Below the pieces are notes generated by a model. The model did no database searches. It saw only the letters and a list, made by a program, of their open reading frames with translations, and was not told the DNA's origin. A DNA stretch of 64,000 bases from Flavobacteriales bacterium (lineage in GTDB: Bacteria > Bacteroidota > Bacteroidia > Flavobacteriales_F > PHOS-HE28): positions 4,415,216 to 4,479,215 of the forward strand of contig CP064979.1 in NCBI GenBank assembly GCA_016699575.1, given 5' to 3'. Below, one piece after another: positions 38,144 through 47,661 of the stretch. The position numbers were made by a program, and so were the translations under genes. Within the stretch, counting starts at the first letter, position 1. Each line of letters begins with the position of its first letter.

Positions 38144-38773
38144 ATGAAAATGGCAAAAACAGGTATGGCGGGTTTGAACCCTGCCGAGAAGGTGGCCCAC
38201 GCCCGCAAGGTGGTGACCGCCATGACCGGCAACCTCAGCTTCGCCACGCCCACGCCCACCCTGTTGGTGGTGGGGGATGCCGCTACCGACCTGGAGGACA
38301 AGAACAACGCGGCCAAGAACGGCGACCACGAGAAGATCGTGCTCCGCAACGAAGCCGCCGACGTCCTTGACGACCTCATGGTGCGCCTCTCGCTCTATGT
38401 GAGCAACACGGCGCAGGGATCGGAGAGCATCATCCTCAGCAGTGGGTTCGAGGTGCGCAAACCGGGCGAGCCCGTCGGGCTTCCCGCCAAGCCGGAGAAC
38501 TTCCGGGCCGATATGGGCCCCCTACCCGGCAGCGTGGAAATGCGTTGGACCCCCGTGCACGGCGCCTACCTCTACCATGTGGAAGTGAACGCCAGCGACC
38601 CGCCCACCGCCGACGGCTGGGCGCGGCTGGACGAATGCTCCACCGCCAGTTTCGTTGCCCAAGACCGTGAGCCTGGTCGGTACCACTGGTTCAGGGTGCG
38701 CGCCATTGGCGCTTACCCCGACCCCGGTCCGTTCAGCGACCCCGCCAAGGGCTACGCCACGCCGCTGCCGTAA
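38144..38773 (+). CDS. fibronectin type III domain protein of unknown function
   Basis: A 209-residue protein without signal peptide. Residues about 8-110 form a helical domain with the family pattern GLNPAEKVAHARKVVTAMTG, FATPTPTLLVVGDAATDLED, and LRNEAADVLDDLMVRLSLYV. Residues about 115-205 form a fibronectin type III domain (VGLPAKPENFRADMGPLPGS, SVEMRWTPVHGAYLYHVEV, RYHWFRVRAIGAYPDPGPFS). From memory, proteins with this two-part layout are common in Bacteroidota, often in several copies per genome, with unknown role. A terminator follows. The start at 38144 or 38150 cannot be separated. Confidence 0.7.
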   Translation: MKMAKTGMAGLNPAEKVAHARKVVTAMTGNLSFATPTPTLLVVGDAATDLEDKNNAAKNGDHEKIVLRNEAADVLDDLMVRLSLYVSNTAQGSESIILSSGFEVRKPGEPVGLPAKPENFRADMGPLPGSVEMRWTPVHGAYLYHVEVNASDPPTADGWARLDECSTASFVAQDREPGRYHWFRVRAIGAYPDPGPFSDPAKGYATPLP

Positions 38774-38799
38774 TGCAGTAGCGTGAGCACTTCAAACAT

Positions 38800-38836
38800 C
38801 CCGCCCCAGTCGAAAGGCCGGGGCGGGGTGTTTTTT
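38800..38836 (+). terminator. rho-independent terminator
   Basis: The stem CCCGCCCC with GGGGCGGG, a loop of about 12 bases, then TGTTTTTT. It ends the fibronectin-domain gene and separates it from the restriction island. Confidence 0.8.
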
Positions 38837-38924
38837 GGGGAGGGTGCGTGTTCACGGCCCCAGGACCGAGCGCCATGCGGAAAATCACTTCATTGCGCTA
38901 ACGAACGCCTCTATCAGGATCTCC

Positions 38925-40997
38925 ATGTCCACCGACACCCATCAGCAGCTTGCGAATTTCATCTGGAACATATGCAATCTGCTGCGCGGGCCCTATAAGC
39001 GCAACGAATACCGAAAGGTTATTCTACCGCTCACCGTGCTCAAGCGCTTCGACAGCATCCTAGCACCAACCAAGGCAGCGGTGCTGAAGAAACATGCCTC
39101 CTTCGCGGGGGACGAGACCAAGACCGAGACTGTGCAGGTCAGCATGCTCACCTCCGTGAGCGGCGTGAAATTCTACAACACCAGCCAGCTTGATTTCAGT
39201 AAGCTGACTGCCGACGTGAACAATGTCGCCGCGAGCGTGGTGGGCTATATGAACGGCTTCAGCCCCAACGTGCGGGCCATCTTCGAGAAGTTCAAGTTCG
39301 GTGAGCAGGTGGCCTACATGGCCGAGAAGGACCTGCTTTACCGCGTCATCAAGGAGTTCCAGAAACCGGAAGTGGACCTGAGCCCGGCCAGGGTGGACAA
39401 CACGCAAATGGGCTACGTCTTCGAAGAGCTCATCCGGATCGGGGCGGAACAGAGCAATGAAGAGGCCGGTGATCACTTCACGCCGCGCGAAGTGATCCAG
39501 CTGATGGTGAACCTGTTGCTGAGCGATGAGACCGACCTGGCCAAGAGCCATGTGGTGAAGACGATCTACGACCCCACCTGCGGCACGGGGGGCATGCTCA
39601 GCATGGCCGAGCACTACCTGCGCAACCTCAACAGCAAGGCAAATCCGCAGCTCTTCGGACAGGACTTCAACGACGAGTCGTGGGCGGTGTGCAAGAGCGA
39701 TATGCTCATCAAAGGCGAGAACGCCGACAACATCAAACTGGGCGATACACTGAAAGACGACCAGCACGCGGGCGCGCAGTTCGATTACATGCTGGCCAAC
39801 CCGCCGTTCGGTGTGGAGTGGAAGCAGCAGCAGAAGGTGGTGGAGACGGAGCACGAGAAACAAGGCTTCAACGGCCGCTTCGGTGCGGGCCTGCCACGGA
39901 TTAACGATGGGGCCTTTCTCTTCCTGCAGCACATGCTCAGCAAGATGCGGCCGGTGGACAACGGTGGCAGCCGGATAGCGATCGTTTTCAACGGCAGCCC
40001 GCTCTTCACGGGTGATGCGGGCAGCGGCGAAAGCGAGATCCGCCGCTGGATCATCGAGAACGACTGGCTGGAAGGCATCGTGGCATTGCCGGACCAGCTC
40101 TTCTACAACACAGGCATCAGCACCTACATCTGGGTGCTCACCAACCGCAAGACCAAGGCGCGCAAGGGAAAGGTGCAACTGCTGGATGCCCGCCTCTTCT
40201 TCGGCAAAATGCGCAAGAGCCTTGGCAACAAACGCAACGTGATCAGCGACAAGCAGATCGACGCCATCACCCGGTGCTACGGGGCCTTGGCCGATGGAGG
40301 CAAGGAAGTCTTCACCATCGACGGCAAGAGCGAAGCACGGATGGTCAGCAAGGTGTTCCCCAACGCGCACTTCGGCTATCGCAAGATCACCGTGGAGCGC
40401 CCGCTGCAACTGAACTTCCGGGCGAGCGCCGAACGCGTTGCGCGGCTCGATGAAGTGAAAGCCTTCGCGAACCTGGCCAGCAGCAAGAAGGTGAAGAACG
40501 AAGCCGAACGTCTGAAGGAAATAGAAGCCGGAAAACAACGCCAGGAAGCCATCAAGCGCTTGCTCAGGCGACTACCTGCGGACAAGCTCTACATGGACCG
40601 CAAGACCTTCTTGGCCGAACTGAAGAAAGCGGCCAAAGTCGCGGACCTTAGCTTGGATGCTGCCGAGGTAAAAGCCATTGTGACCGCCTTGGGCGAGCGC
40701 GACCCCAAGGCTGCGGTGTGCACCGATGCCAAGGGCCGCCCCGAGCCCGATGCCGACCTGCGCGACACCGAGAGCGTGCCGCTGAGCGAGACCATCGAAG
40801 CCTACTTCCAGCGCGAGGTGTTGCCGCATGTGCCCGATGCCTGGGTGGACACCACCAAGACCAAGGTGGGCTATGAGGTGCCGTTGACGCGCGAGTTCTA
40901 TGTGTACACCCCGCCGCGCGCGTTGGAAGAGATAGAGGGCGAGATCGCGGGCTTGGAGAAGGAGATATTGGGGATGCTGAAGGACATTACGGTATGA
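38925..40997 (+). CDS. hsdM: type I restriction-modification DNA methyltransferase subunit
   Basis: A 690-residue N6-adenine methyltransferase. The N-terminal helical domain (TDTHQQLANFIWNICNLLRG, LPLTVLKRFDSIL) is followed by the catalytic domain with motif I DPTCGTGG (216-223) and motif IV NPPF (292-295). A helical C-terminal part follows (residues about 500-690), including ERLKEIEAGKQRQEAIKRLL, ending EIEGEIAGLEKEILGMLKDI, the usual HsdS-contact region. It methylates the recognition site in complex with HsdS. The start at 38925 begins the conserved domain. Its stop overlaps the next gene by four bases (ATGA). Confidence 0.93.
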   Translation: MSTDTHQQLANFIWNICNLLRGPYKRNEYRKVILPLTVLKRFDSILAPTKAAVLKKHASFAGDETKTETVQVSMLTSVSGVKFYNTSQLDFSKLTADVNNVAASVVGYMNGFSPNVRAIFEKFKFGEQVAYMAEKDLLYRVIKEFQKPEVDLSPARVDNTQMGYVFEELIRIGAEQSNEEAGDHFTPREVIQLMVNLLLSDETDLAKSHVVKTIYDPTCGTGGMLSMAEHYLRNLNSKANPQLFGQDFNDESWAVCKSDMLIKGENADNIKLGDTLKDDQHAGAQFDYMLANPPFGVEWKQQQKVVETEHEKQGFNGRFGAGLPRINDGAFLFLQHMLSKMRPVDNGGSRIAIVFNGSPLFTGDAGSGESEIRRWIIENDWLEGIVALPDQLFYNTGISTYIWVLTNRKTKARKGKVQLLDARLFFGKMRKSLGNKRNVISDKQIDAITRCYGALADGGKEVFTIDGKSEARMVSKVFPNAHFGYRKITVERPLQLNFRASAERVARLDEVKAFANLASSKKVKNEAERLKEIEAGKQRQEAIKRLLRRLPADKLYMDRKTFLAELKKAAKVADLSLDAAEVKAIVTALGERDPKAAVCTDAKGRPEPDADLRDTESVPLSETIEAYFQREVLPHVPDAWVDTTKTKVGYEVPLTREFYVYTPPRALEEIEGEIAGLEKEILGMLKDITV

Positions 40998-42088
40998 GCC
41001 CTCTGGATGATCTTGCGGAATTGCTGAAGGAGTTGCCGGGGGAAGACTTACCCCCGCGACCAGACCTTTTCTCCATCTCAGGTTATCCTCACTACGAGGA
41101 TGTGCTGAGCAACTGGTATTCCTTCTTCATGGACCCTAGTGGGCTACACGGACTCGGTACAATGTTCCTTGATACGCTCGTGGATCTTGCGAATGCAGGG
41201 AAGAGGGTAAGGGTCGGCAAGAGCATGTCCATCAGAAGGGAGTTCACGACGGAGAAGGGGCTTGCTGTGGACATCATCGCACATGATGGAATTGAAGTCG
41301 ACGGCCGAATCGGGGGCGCGGAGAATGCTGTGATCATCGAGAACAAGGTCTTCCATGTGCTCAACAATAACCTCGATGACTATTTGACCTCAGTTCCCAA
41401 TGCAAAGAAGATCGGCATTGTGCTATGCCTAAAAGCAAGACCTGTGGGTCACCCGCAGTATGAATGCATCACTCATGCTGCACTTATGGAGGCTGTGGTC
41501 GCACAACTTCCGATAACCTACCCAATGCCGGAACCATACCGGCAGTACCTGATCGACCTGGAACAGAACATACACCTATTGACCGAGAACATGGAGATCA
41601 CGGACGAAGTGAGATTCTACCTAGAGCATGCCGAGAGGATCCAACGTGTGATCGCCTTGGAAGGCAGTCTTCGCGTCTATCTGACCACGGCTTTGAATAC
41701 GGCAGCTCAGGCAATGCAAATGCAGTTAACGCGCAACCCGGGTCGTTCTTGGTATATTTCCGTTCACCGCGAGGATCGCGCGTACGTGACCGTCCTGTTG
41801 GAGGACGCTTTTACCAAGGGAACAGAGCTGGTCATTGTTGTGGAGGTCCGCGATGAGCATGAATTGAAGAGCAGTGACACCCGATTGGACAGCATCAAAG
41901 GGGTTATCGGCACGGAACGTCAAGTCGTCCATAAGGTCGATCCAAATGGGAAGTGGATACAGTTCGCTCCCATTAGAATTCCACTTACGCGTGAACGTGG
42001 CTTTGATCTAAGCAAGACTATTGAGGAGCGGATCAAGACAGACCTTCTTCCCGTACTGGATGCAGCACGCTTGGCCTTTCCGCAATGA
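40994..42088 (+). CDS. PD-(D/E)XK nuclease family protein inside the type I operon
   Basis: A 364-residue protein with a PD-(D/E)XK-like core: GLAVDIIAHDG with Asp93 and, after a strand, AVIIENKVFHVLNNNLDDY with Glu116 and Lys118. The N-terminal part (FSISGYPHYEDVLSNWYSFF) matches the pattern of the PDDEXK_4 group. The C-terminal 200 residues (IEERIKTDLLPVLDAARLAF at the end) are of unknown role. The gene overlaps hsdM at its start and hsdS at its end by four bases each, so it is translated as part of the type I operon. It may be an accessory nuclease or a separate defence effector; the target is unknown. Confidence 0.75.
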   Translation: MSPLDDLAELLKELPGEDLPPRPDLFSISGYPHYEDVLSNWYSFFMDPSGLHGLGTMFLDTLVDLANAGKRVRVGKSMSIRREFTTEKGLAVDIIAHDGIEVDGRIGGAENAVIIENKVFHVLNNNLDDYLTSVPNAKKIGIVLCLKARPVGHPQYECITHAALMEAVVAQLPITYPMPEPYRQYLIDLEQNIHLLTENMEITDEVRFYLEHAERIQRVIALEGSLRVYLTTALNTAAQAMQMQLTRNPGRSWYISVHREDRAYVTVLLEDAFTKGTELVIVVEVRDEHELKSSDTRLDSIKGVIGTERQVVHKVDPNGKWIQFAPIRIPLTRERGFDLSKTIEERIKTDLLPVLDAARLAFPQ

Positions 42089-43436
42089 AGGGAAACGCAG
42101 CCACTAAACCCTCCGGCATCCCCTGGCTCGGGGAGGTGCCCCCGGATTGGGAGATGAAGAAAATCCGCTTCCTCTTCCGGTTCCAAAGTGGTGGCACCCC
42201 AAGCACTACGAACGAGGCATACTGGGAAGGAACGCTGCCTTGGGTGTCTGCAAAGGACATGAAGAAGATGTGGATCTCTGACACAGAAGACCACATATCG
42301 GAGCATGCTCTTACAGAGAGCGCGGCGAACACAGTACCACCGAACAGCCTTCTACTGCTTACGCGCTCTGGCATTCTGCAACACACGATCCCGGTCTGCG
42401 TGAACAGCCGACGAATGGCGATCAATCAGGATGTGAAGGGATGCATCCCTGTGGCTGATAATGTGGACGTGCGCTTCTGTGCGTATTTCATACACGGCTC
42501 ACAAGAGCAACTGCTTCCGCTGTGGCGACAAGAAGGTGCAACCGTGGAAAGTCTGGAGTTCGAGACGGTCAAGAACACCGCCTTCGCCCTTCCCCCTCCC
42601 CGAACAACGCGCCATCGCGGCCTTTCTGGACGAGCGCACGGCGCGCATCGATGGGCTTATGGCGCGCAAGCAGCGGCTGGTGCAATTGCTTAAGGAGAAG
42701 CGCCAGGGCCCTTATTACCCGCGCCGTTACGCGGGGCTTGGTTGCGAAAGTGAAGTTGAAGGAGAGCGGGGTGCCGTGGTTGGGGGAGGTGCCGGAGCAT
42801 TGGGAGGTGAAGGATCTGAAACACATTATCGGCCCGATGGAACAGGGCTGGTCGCCACAATGCGACAACTACCCCGCCGACGAAAGTGAATGGGGTGTGC
42901 TTAAAGCGGGGTGCGTGAACGGCACCAGCTTGAACGAGATGGAGAACAAGCGGCTTCCCGATACCGAGGAGCCGATACCCGCGCTGGAGATCAAGCCCGG
43001 TGATATTCTCATGAGCCGTGCGAACACTGTGGATCTGATCGGAAGTTGTGGATACGTGGACAAGGTTCGGCCGCGACTGATCCTTTGTGACAAGTTGTAT
43101 CGCTTCCACGCATTACCCGGCGTGAGCAACGGACGCTACCTGGTACACTTCCTTCGGTCACGCGCAGGGCGCTCATACATGGAGCAGAACACATCCGGCG
43201 CAAGTGATTCCATGCAGAACATCGGACAGGATGTGGTGCGCAACATCGTGATGCCTTGCCCACCACTCAAGGAGCAAGAGACCATCGTTGCATACATCGA
43301 GTCATCGACCATCCGCATCGACGCGCTGATCACCAAGGTGGAGCAAGCGGTGTTGCGTTTGCAGGAGTACCGCACGGCGCTGATAAGCGCGGCGGTAACG
43401 GGGAAGGTGCGGGTGGCGACCAACACAATCGTATGA
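42085..43436 (+). pseudogene. hsdS: type I restriction specificity subunit, frame broken twice
   Basis: The product has two target-recognition domains: GIPWLGEVPPDWEMKKIRF with FQSGGTP, and GVPWLGEVPEHWEVKDLKH. Each is followed by a conserved helix (EQRAIAAFLDERTARIDGLM, EQETIVAYIESSTIRIDALI). The frame shifts in a run of five C at 42592-42596 and at GGG 42706-42708. Removing one base at each point restores one frame of about 450 residues. Short homopolymers suggest sequencing error rather than phase variation. HsdS reads the split DNA sequence for the M and R subunits. It overlaps the neighbours on both sides. Confidence 0.85.
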
Positions 43437-44281
43437 CCACCACGGACTACAAGGAGTGGATGCAGCGTGCGTTCCTAAAAGTGGAAGCGGCGCTGAGCGA
43501 AGAGCTGATCACGCCAGCATCATTATGTATGACCGAGGATCACATCCGGTCGGCGTTGGTCCGTGGCTTGGCTGCAGCCATGCCCACACATGCACATCGT
43601 ATTGACACCGAGAAGACAGTCAGTTGGACGAACAATCCTTGCTGGTTAGGCACTAACCGTGTTCCGGAACAAGGACGCCCCATTCAGCATGACGTTTTCA
43701 TTGCGCCTCACGATGGTGACAACGGGCTCGCTTGCGAAGTGAAGTGGCTAAAGAACGAGAAGGCCGGCGAGGTCCTAAAGGACATCTGGAAGCTCGTGCT
43801 ATCCAGAGGTATTGCCTCGGAGGGGAGCGCAATGCGCATCTATTTTCTTCTGGGTGGAGAGGGGGAACATTTCAGAGCAACGATCAATGCGCTGTACCAC
43901 CATACCCCACGCATGGCCGATCTTTCGTGGCAGCGCACGGATCAAGCACTGCCCAACCCCAAGCGGCTCACCATGGCCAATTTGCTTGGAACAGCGAAGG
44001 GAAAGAATGCCGTCAGGGATCTACTAAAATGGGGTTCCCCTCCTACCTATCGAACGCCACCATCCTGTAGGAACGAGTTCTACACGGACACACGCGCTAC
44101 ATGGAGACGGCCTCTTGATGGACAAATCAAGAAGAAAGATGGCGGAGTGCTGGTTTGGAATGCCGCGCTCTGGGAGATCACGGCTTGGGGTTTAAGTACC
44201 CGCCCCGCATTGAACTGGACAGCGAAGCGCGATGCCATGTTAGCCCCTAGCCCCGACAGCAAGAGTACCGTGCGGCGCTGA
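43433..44281 (+). CDS. nuclease-like protein of unknown family after hsdS
   Basis: A 282-residue protein I do not recognise by name. It has features of PD-(D/E)XK enzymes: a helical N-terminus with LCMTEDHIRSALVRGLAAAM, then PIQHDVFIAP with Asp87, and LACEVKWLKNEKAGEVLKDI with Glu102 and Lys104. This order (E, then D, then E-x-K) is that of restriction-like folds. The rest (INALYHHTPR, LLKWGSPPTYRTPPSCRNEF) is not assigned. The ATG overlaps the hsdS stop by four bases. The last codons overlap a leftover copy of an hsdS tail in another frame. Confidence 0.55.
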   Translation: MTTTDYKEWMQRAFLKVEAALSEELITPASLCMTEDHIRSALVRGLAAAMPTHAHRIDTEKTVSWTNNPCWLGTNRVPEQGRPIQHDVFIAPHDGDNGLACEVKWLKNEKAGEVLKDIWKLVLSRGIASEGSAMRIYFLLGGEGEHFRATINALYHHTPRMADLSWQRTDQALPNPKRLTMANLLGTAKGKNAVRDLLKWGSPPTYRTPPSCRNEFYTDTRATWRRPLDGQIKKKDGGVLVWNAALWEITAWGLSTRPALNWTAKRDAMLAPSPDSKSTVRR

Positions 44282-44319
44282 TCAGCGTGGCTGTCACAGT
44301 GAATATGCGGGTGGAGTGA
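44260..44319 (+). pseudogene. duplicated tail of an hsdS gene
   Basis: Read from 44260, the frame gives QEYRAALISVAVTVNMRVE and a stop. The intact hsdS ends with LQEYRTALISAAVTGKVRV. The match shows that a second hsdS end, or a piece of one, remains downstream of the nuclease-like gene. Confidence 0.75.
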
Positions 44320-44359
44320 GGTTTCCATCGTTGCATTTCGTTTTCGGAGACCTTGGAAC

Positions 44360-44367
44360 TACCTTTT
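44360..44367 (+). promoter_or_regulatory. -7-like promoter box TACCTTTT
   Basis: It ends three bases before the ATG at 44371 of the broken gene that follows. Confidence 0.35.
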
Positions 44368-44370
44368 ATC

Positions 44371-45143
44371 ATGAGTACTACACATACCCCCAACAGTGAG
44401 CACAATAGGAGCATGAAGGCCTTGGTCTTTCTCGCGCACCATGCGGCTGCATGGAGTGCAAACGACCACCGTCTGCAATGCGTGCCCTTCCGGTTCGGCC
44501 TTGACCTGTCACGCTGTTCGGGAAAGCCGCAGAGAACGATACCCGCAATGCGCTAGCACTCTCCCAAATGGCCTACCATGCCAGGCTGCATGCGCCGGAT
44601 CTCCAGCGATAACGCCTTCGTGAAAAACGCCATGGAGTTCGCCGATCAGATGAATGAAAAGAGCGGGCTTGGGTCATCAGTATGCAACGGCTTGGGTCCT
44701 TCAGTTCCTCCGCTGACCAGGGTGCCTTGCAGCGGTTCTTCGCAGATGAGCATTTCTTGCCCTTGCAGTGCCGCGACATTGTGGACCGTCACGCCGCATC
44801 CGTACCGACGGAACAGTCTGAAGCGGATGCGCAAGGCCGTAGCAGGTTCCTTCAAGAAAAGTTCGAAGCGAACTACGGGCTGCTCGCCGGACTGATAGGC
44901 AAGTTGCGCGCTCCTACAGGGATCAATGTCGAAAGCAAACGGAGGAAATGGTGGAACTTCATTTGGGACGAGGATCTGTGTTGGATGATCGGACCGGCCC
45001 ATGCCATCGGTAAAGCCCCAGTGCGTTTCGTTACCACCGATGGAGCGTTCCATACTGCTGCGGCCGAAGCGAGCTGTACTGACCGCGTTATGACCCTTGC
45101 TTCGTACCTAACGGCAACTGGCGGTGCCATAGGCGCCGAATAG
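44371..45143 (+). pseudogene. unknown protein, frame broken at about three places
   Basis: Reading through the shifts gives about 257 residues: MSTTHTPNSEHNRSMKALVF, then after a shift near 44510 FGKAAENDTRNALALSQMAY, then NAMEFADQMNE, then KERAWVISMQRLGSF, and a C-terminal end FVTTDGAFHTAAAEASCTDR. The end resembles the last strand and helix of PIN-type RNase folds, but this is weak. Shifts lie near 44510, 44613 and 44655. I do not recognise the family. It stands alone between the nuclease-like gene and a broken protease. Confidence 0.4.
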
Positions 45144-45286
45144 TGCTGGAGCCAATGCGAGCGCCAGTAAAAGGGAAGGTGCGGGCGATACCTCCTCACC
45201 GTCGGCTGGACTTTCCTGAGGCCTACTGAACACACCGTGCGGGTCCATCGGAATATTCACCACTTTCATCATCCGCCCCCAACTCC

Positions 45287-47423
45287 ATGAACCGATCCAT
45301 ACCGTTGCTCCTACTGTCTCTCATAGGTTACAACGCTCATTGTTTTGGGCAAACTTCTGCCTGTGTATCCAACGAGCTCATCGTCCAGTTCAGAAGTGGG
45401 GCACCGCTCTTGGGCGCCCAATGCGCCACTTGCACAGGCTTAAGAGCGTGGACCGTCTGAACTCGGCAATGGGCATTGTGGCCATTGAGCGGATTGTTGC
45501 ATCAAGGCCGCAGAACGAAAATGAAAGCGAGGCCGGAAACGGATGGCCTCCTGCTGTTGCGCTATTCCACGGCCATCGATCCGGACAAAGCGATCGCGCA
45601 ATACATGGCAACGGGGGAAGTGCAATTCGCCGAACCGAACTACCTGGCGCAAGGCAGCGCGCCACCACCAATAACACCGAATGACCCGCACCATTATCCG
45701 CGTCAATGGTCACACTTCAACGATGGAACCTTCAACGGGACCGAGTGAGACGACGCGGACATCGATATCCGCGCGAGGCATGGGAGATCGCCACCGGGAT
45801 CGGTCGGGGTGGGTTGCGGCCATCTTGGACTCAGGCTTCAAATTGGACCATCCTGACGTTGCGGGCCGGATATGGAACAACAGCGACGAGATCCCCGGGA
45901 ACGGCATCGACGATGATGGGAACGGGAGGTCGATGATCGCCAAGGTTGGGACTTCGTGAACAACGACAACAGTCCGATGGACGATACGTGGCCATGGCAC
46001 CAACGTGGCCGGGCTGCTCGGCGCTACCAGACAACAATGGTATCGGATATGCTGGCGTCGATTGGAACTGCAAACTGATGATCACGCAGGTGCTGAACAG
46101 TTCCAATTCAGCCACGAGCGCGAACATGACTGCGGCGTTCTACTATGCTGTGGACAACGGCGCGGATGTGAGTGAACATGTCGATCGGCGGTAGCGGGTT
46201 CTCAGCTGCCATGCAAACAGCCATCAACTATGCCTACGCCAACGACGTGGTCATCGTGGCTTGCATGGTGAACTTCAACAACGCGGTGACCTACTACCAC
46301 GCAGGTACAACAACGTGATCGCCGTGGGCGCCACCGACACGAACGACGAACGCGTAGCGCCTTTCTTCTAAGGACCCGACCAGCGGCAACTTCGGTACCC
46401 ACATAGACCTTGTAGCACCGGGCAACTACATGTACGGATTGAACTACTCGTCGAACACGAACTTACAATTTACTGGGGTGCTATCCTCAAGCGTCCCCCA
46501 TTGTTTGCGGGGTTGCTGGATTGATCGAGCACTGATGTCACATTGGGAGCGGACAGCATCGGAGCATCCTGATGGCCACGGCCGACGACCAAGTAGGCGA
46601 CCCCGCTGAAGACACGCCAGGTTGGGACCAGTACCACGGTGCAGGCCGTTTGGACGCCTATGCCGCACTTCGGTCGATTGCGGCAACGATTACCGAAATC
46701 CGTGGCGATCGAAGTCTTCTTGGGCGGTCCATATGACACGGGAACAGCACTGATGCGACGGCCTTCGGGCTGCCGGGCTTGTTCCAGTGACGGAGCCGTA
46801 TTCCTCCCTCGGCTATGTCTTCCGAGGTGAAAGCAGCCAAGCCATCTCACCAACCGTCCTTGCGGTACAAGGCAACAACGCCATCGTTGATTGGGTTGTG
46901 CTCGAACTTCAGCCTGGGGATGCCACTACCTCGATTACAGCCTCAGCAGCATGTCTGGTGCAACGCGATGGTGATGTAGTAGACCTCGACGGCTTTTCCG
47001 TACCCGGGACACATGCTCCGGAAGGGAATTACCATATCGCCATCAGGCACCGCAATCACCTAAGCGTTCTGAGCCCCGCCCCGAGTTCACTTGTCGATGA
47101 CCGGAACCCTGGTGCACGATTTCACGGCCGGCTCGGCCTTTGGGTCAGCCTCACAGATTGAGGTCTCCGGTATTCACGCGTTATGGCCTGGTAACACAAA
47201 CGGCGATGAGAAGTAAAGTACACGGGCGTGAACAACGACCGTGATGTAGTCCTTGTTGAATTGGGTGGAGTACTCCCGACCAATGTGGTTTCTGCCTATG
47301 ACCGAAGTGATGTGAACTTGGATGGCCGGGTCAAGTACACCGGTATACACAACGACCGCGACCGGATCATAGTCACGATCAGGGAACACTACCGACAGCG
47401 GTGGTGCAGAGCAATTGCCTTAG
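45287..47423 (+). pseudogene. secreted S8 (subtilisin-like) protease, many frameshifts
   Basis: It has a signal peptide (MNRSIPLLLLSLIGYNAHCF) and a propeptide (ELIVQFRSGAP, GEVQFAEPNYLAQ, NDPHHYPRQW). The three catalytic regions appear in different frames: Asp in VAAILDSGFKLDHPDVAGRI, His in RGHGTNVAGLLGAT, and Ser near 46480 (a SSS stretch before PIVCGVAGLIEH). The later part has VQRDGDVVDLDGFSVPGTHA and two VKYTG-NNDRD repeats (one reading VKYTGIHNDRD), ending EQLP. At least six indels are needed to restore it. The enzyme would degrade proteins outside the cell. It is either a decayed gene or a region of poor consensus. Confidence 0.7.
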
Positions 47424-47649
47424 TCGTGCAGGAGACTTCCTTGAGTGGAGCCTTTGGTCATTGAAGGAGTGTCGCACATGACATTGTAGGTGTCAAAGGT
47501 GCACGGCCCGGGTGGCAGCACCTTCCCATGTACTGGCAGCAACACCACGATGCAATTCTGGAAGGTGCCATGTGGAAGTGAAGCCCCATCCACTGAGGTG
47601 CGTTGGCAAGCACGTTGCGCGTGGTCCATCAAGCCGGTTCCGATGCGGG

Positions 47650-47657
47650 TACTTTTG
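47650..47657 (+). promoter_or_regulatory. -7 promoter box TACTTTTG
   Basis: An exact match to TA-N2-TTTG, ending four bases before the ATG of the DUF488 gene. It is the clearest case of a promoter box next to a start codon in the window. Confidence 0.5.
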
Positions 47658-47661
47658 CCTC

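Noticed and set aside
39060..40538. Long antisense frame opposite hsdM
   Set aside because: hsdM is certain by its methyltransferase motifs; the antisense product is low-complexity His/Leu/Val-rich sequence.
42592..42596. Phase-variable C-tract in hsdS
   Set aside because: The run is only five bases, and a second break lies 110 bases later. Many other genes in this part show the same kind of error, so consensus error is the simpler reading.
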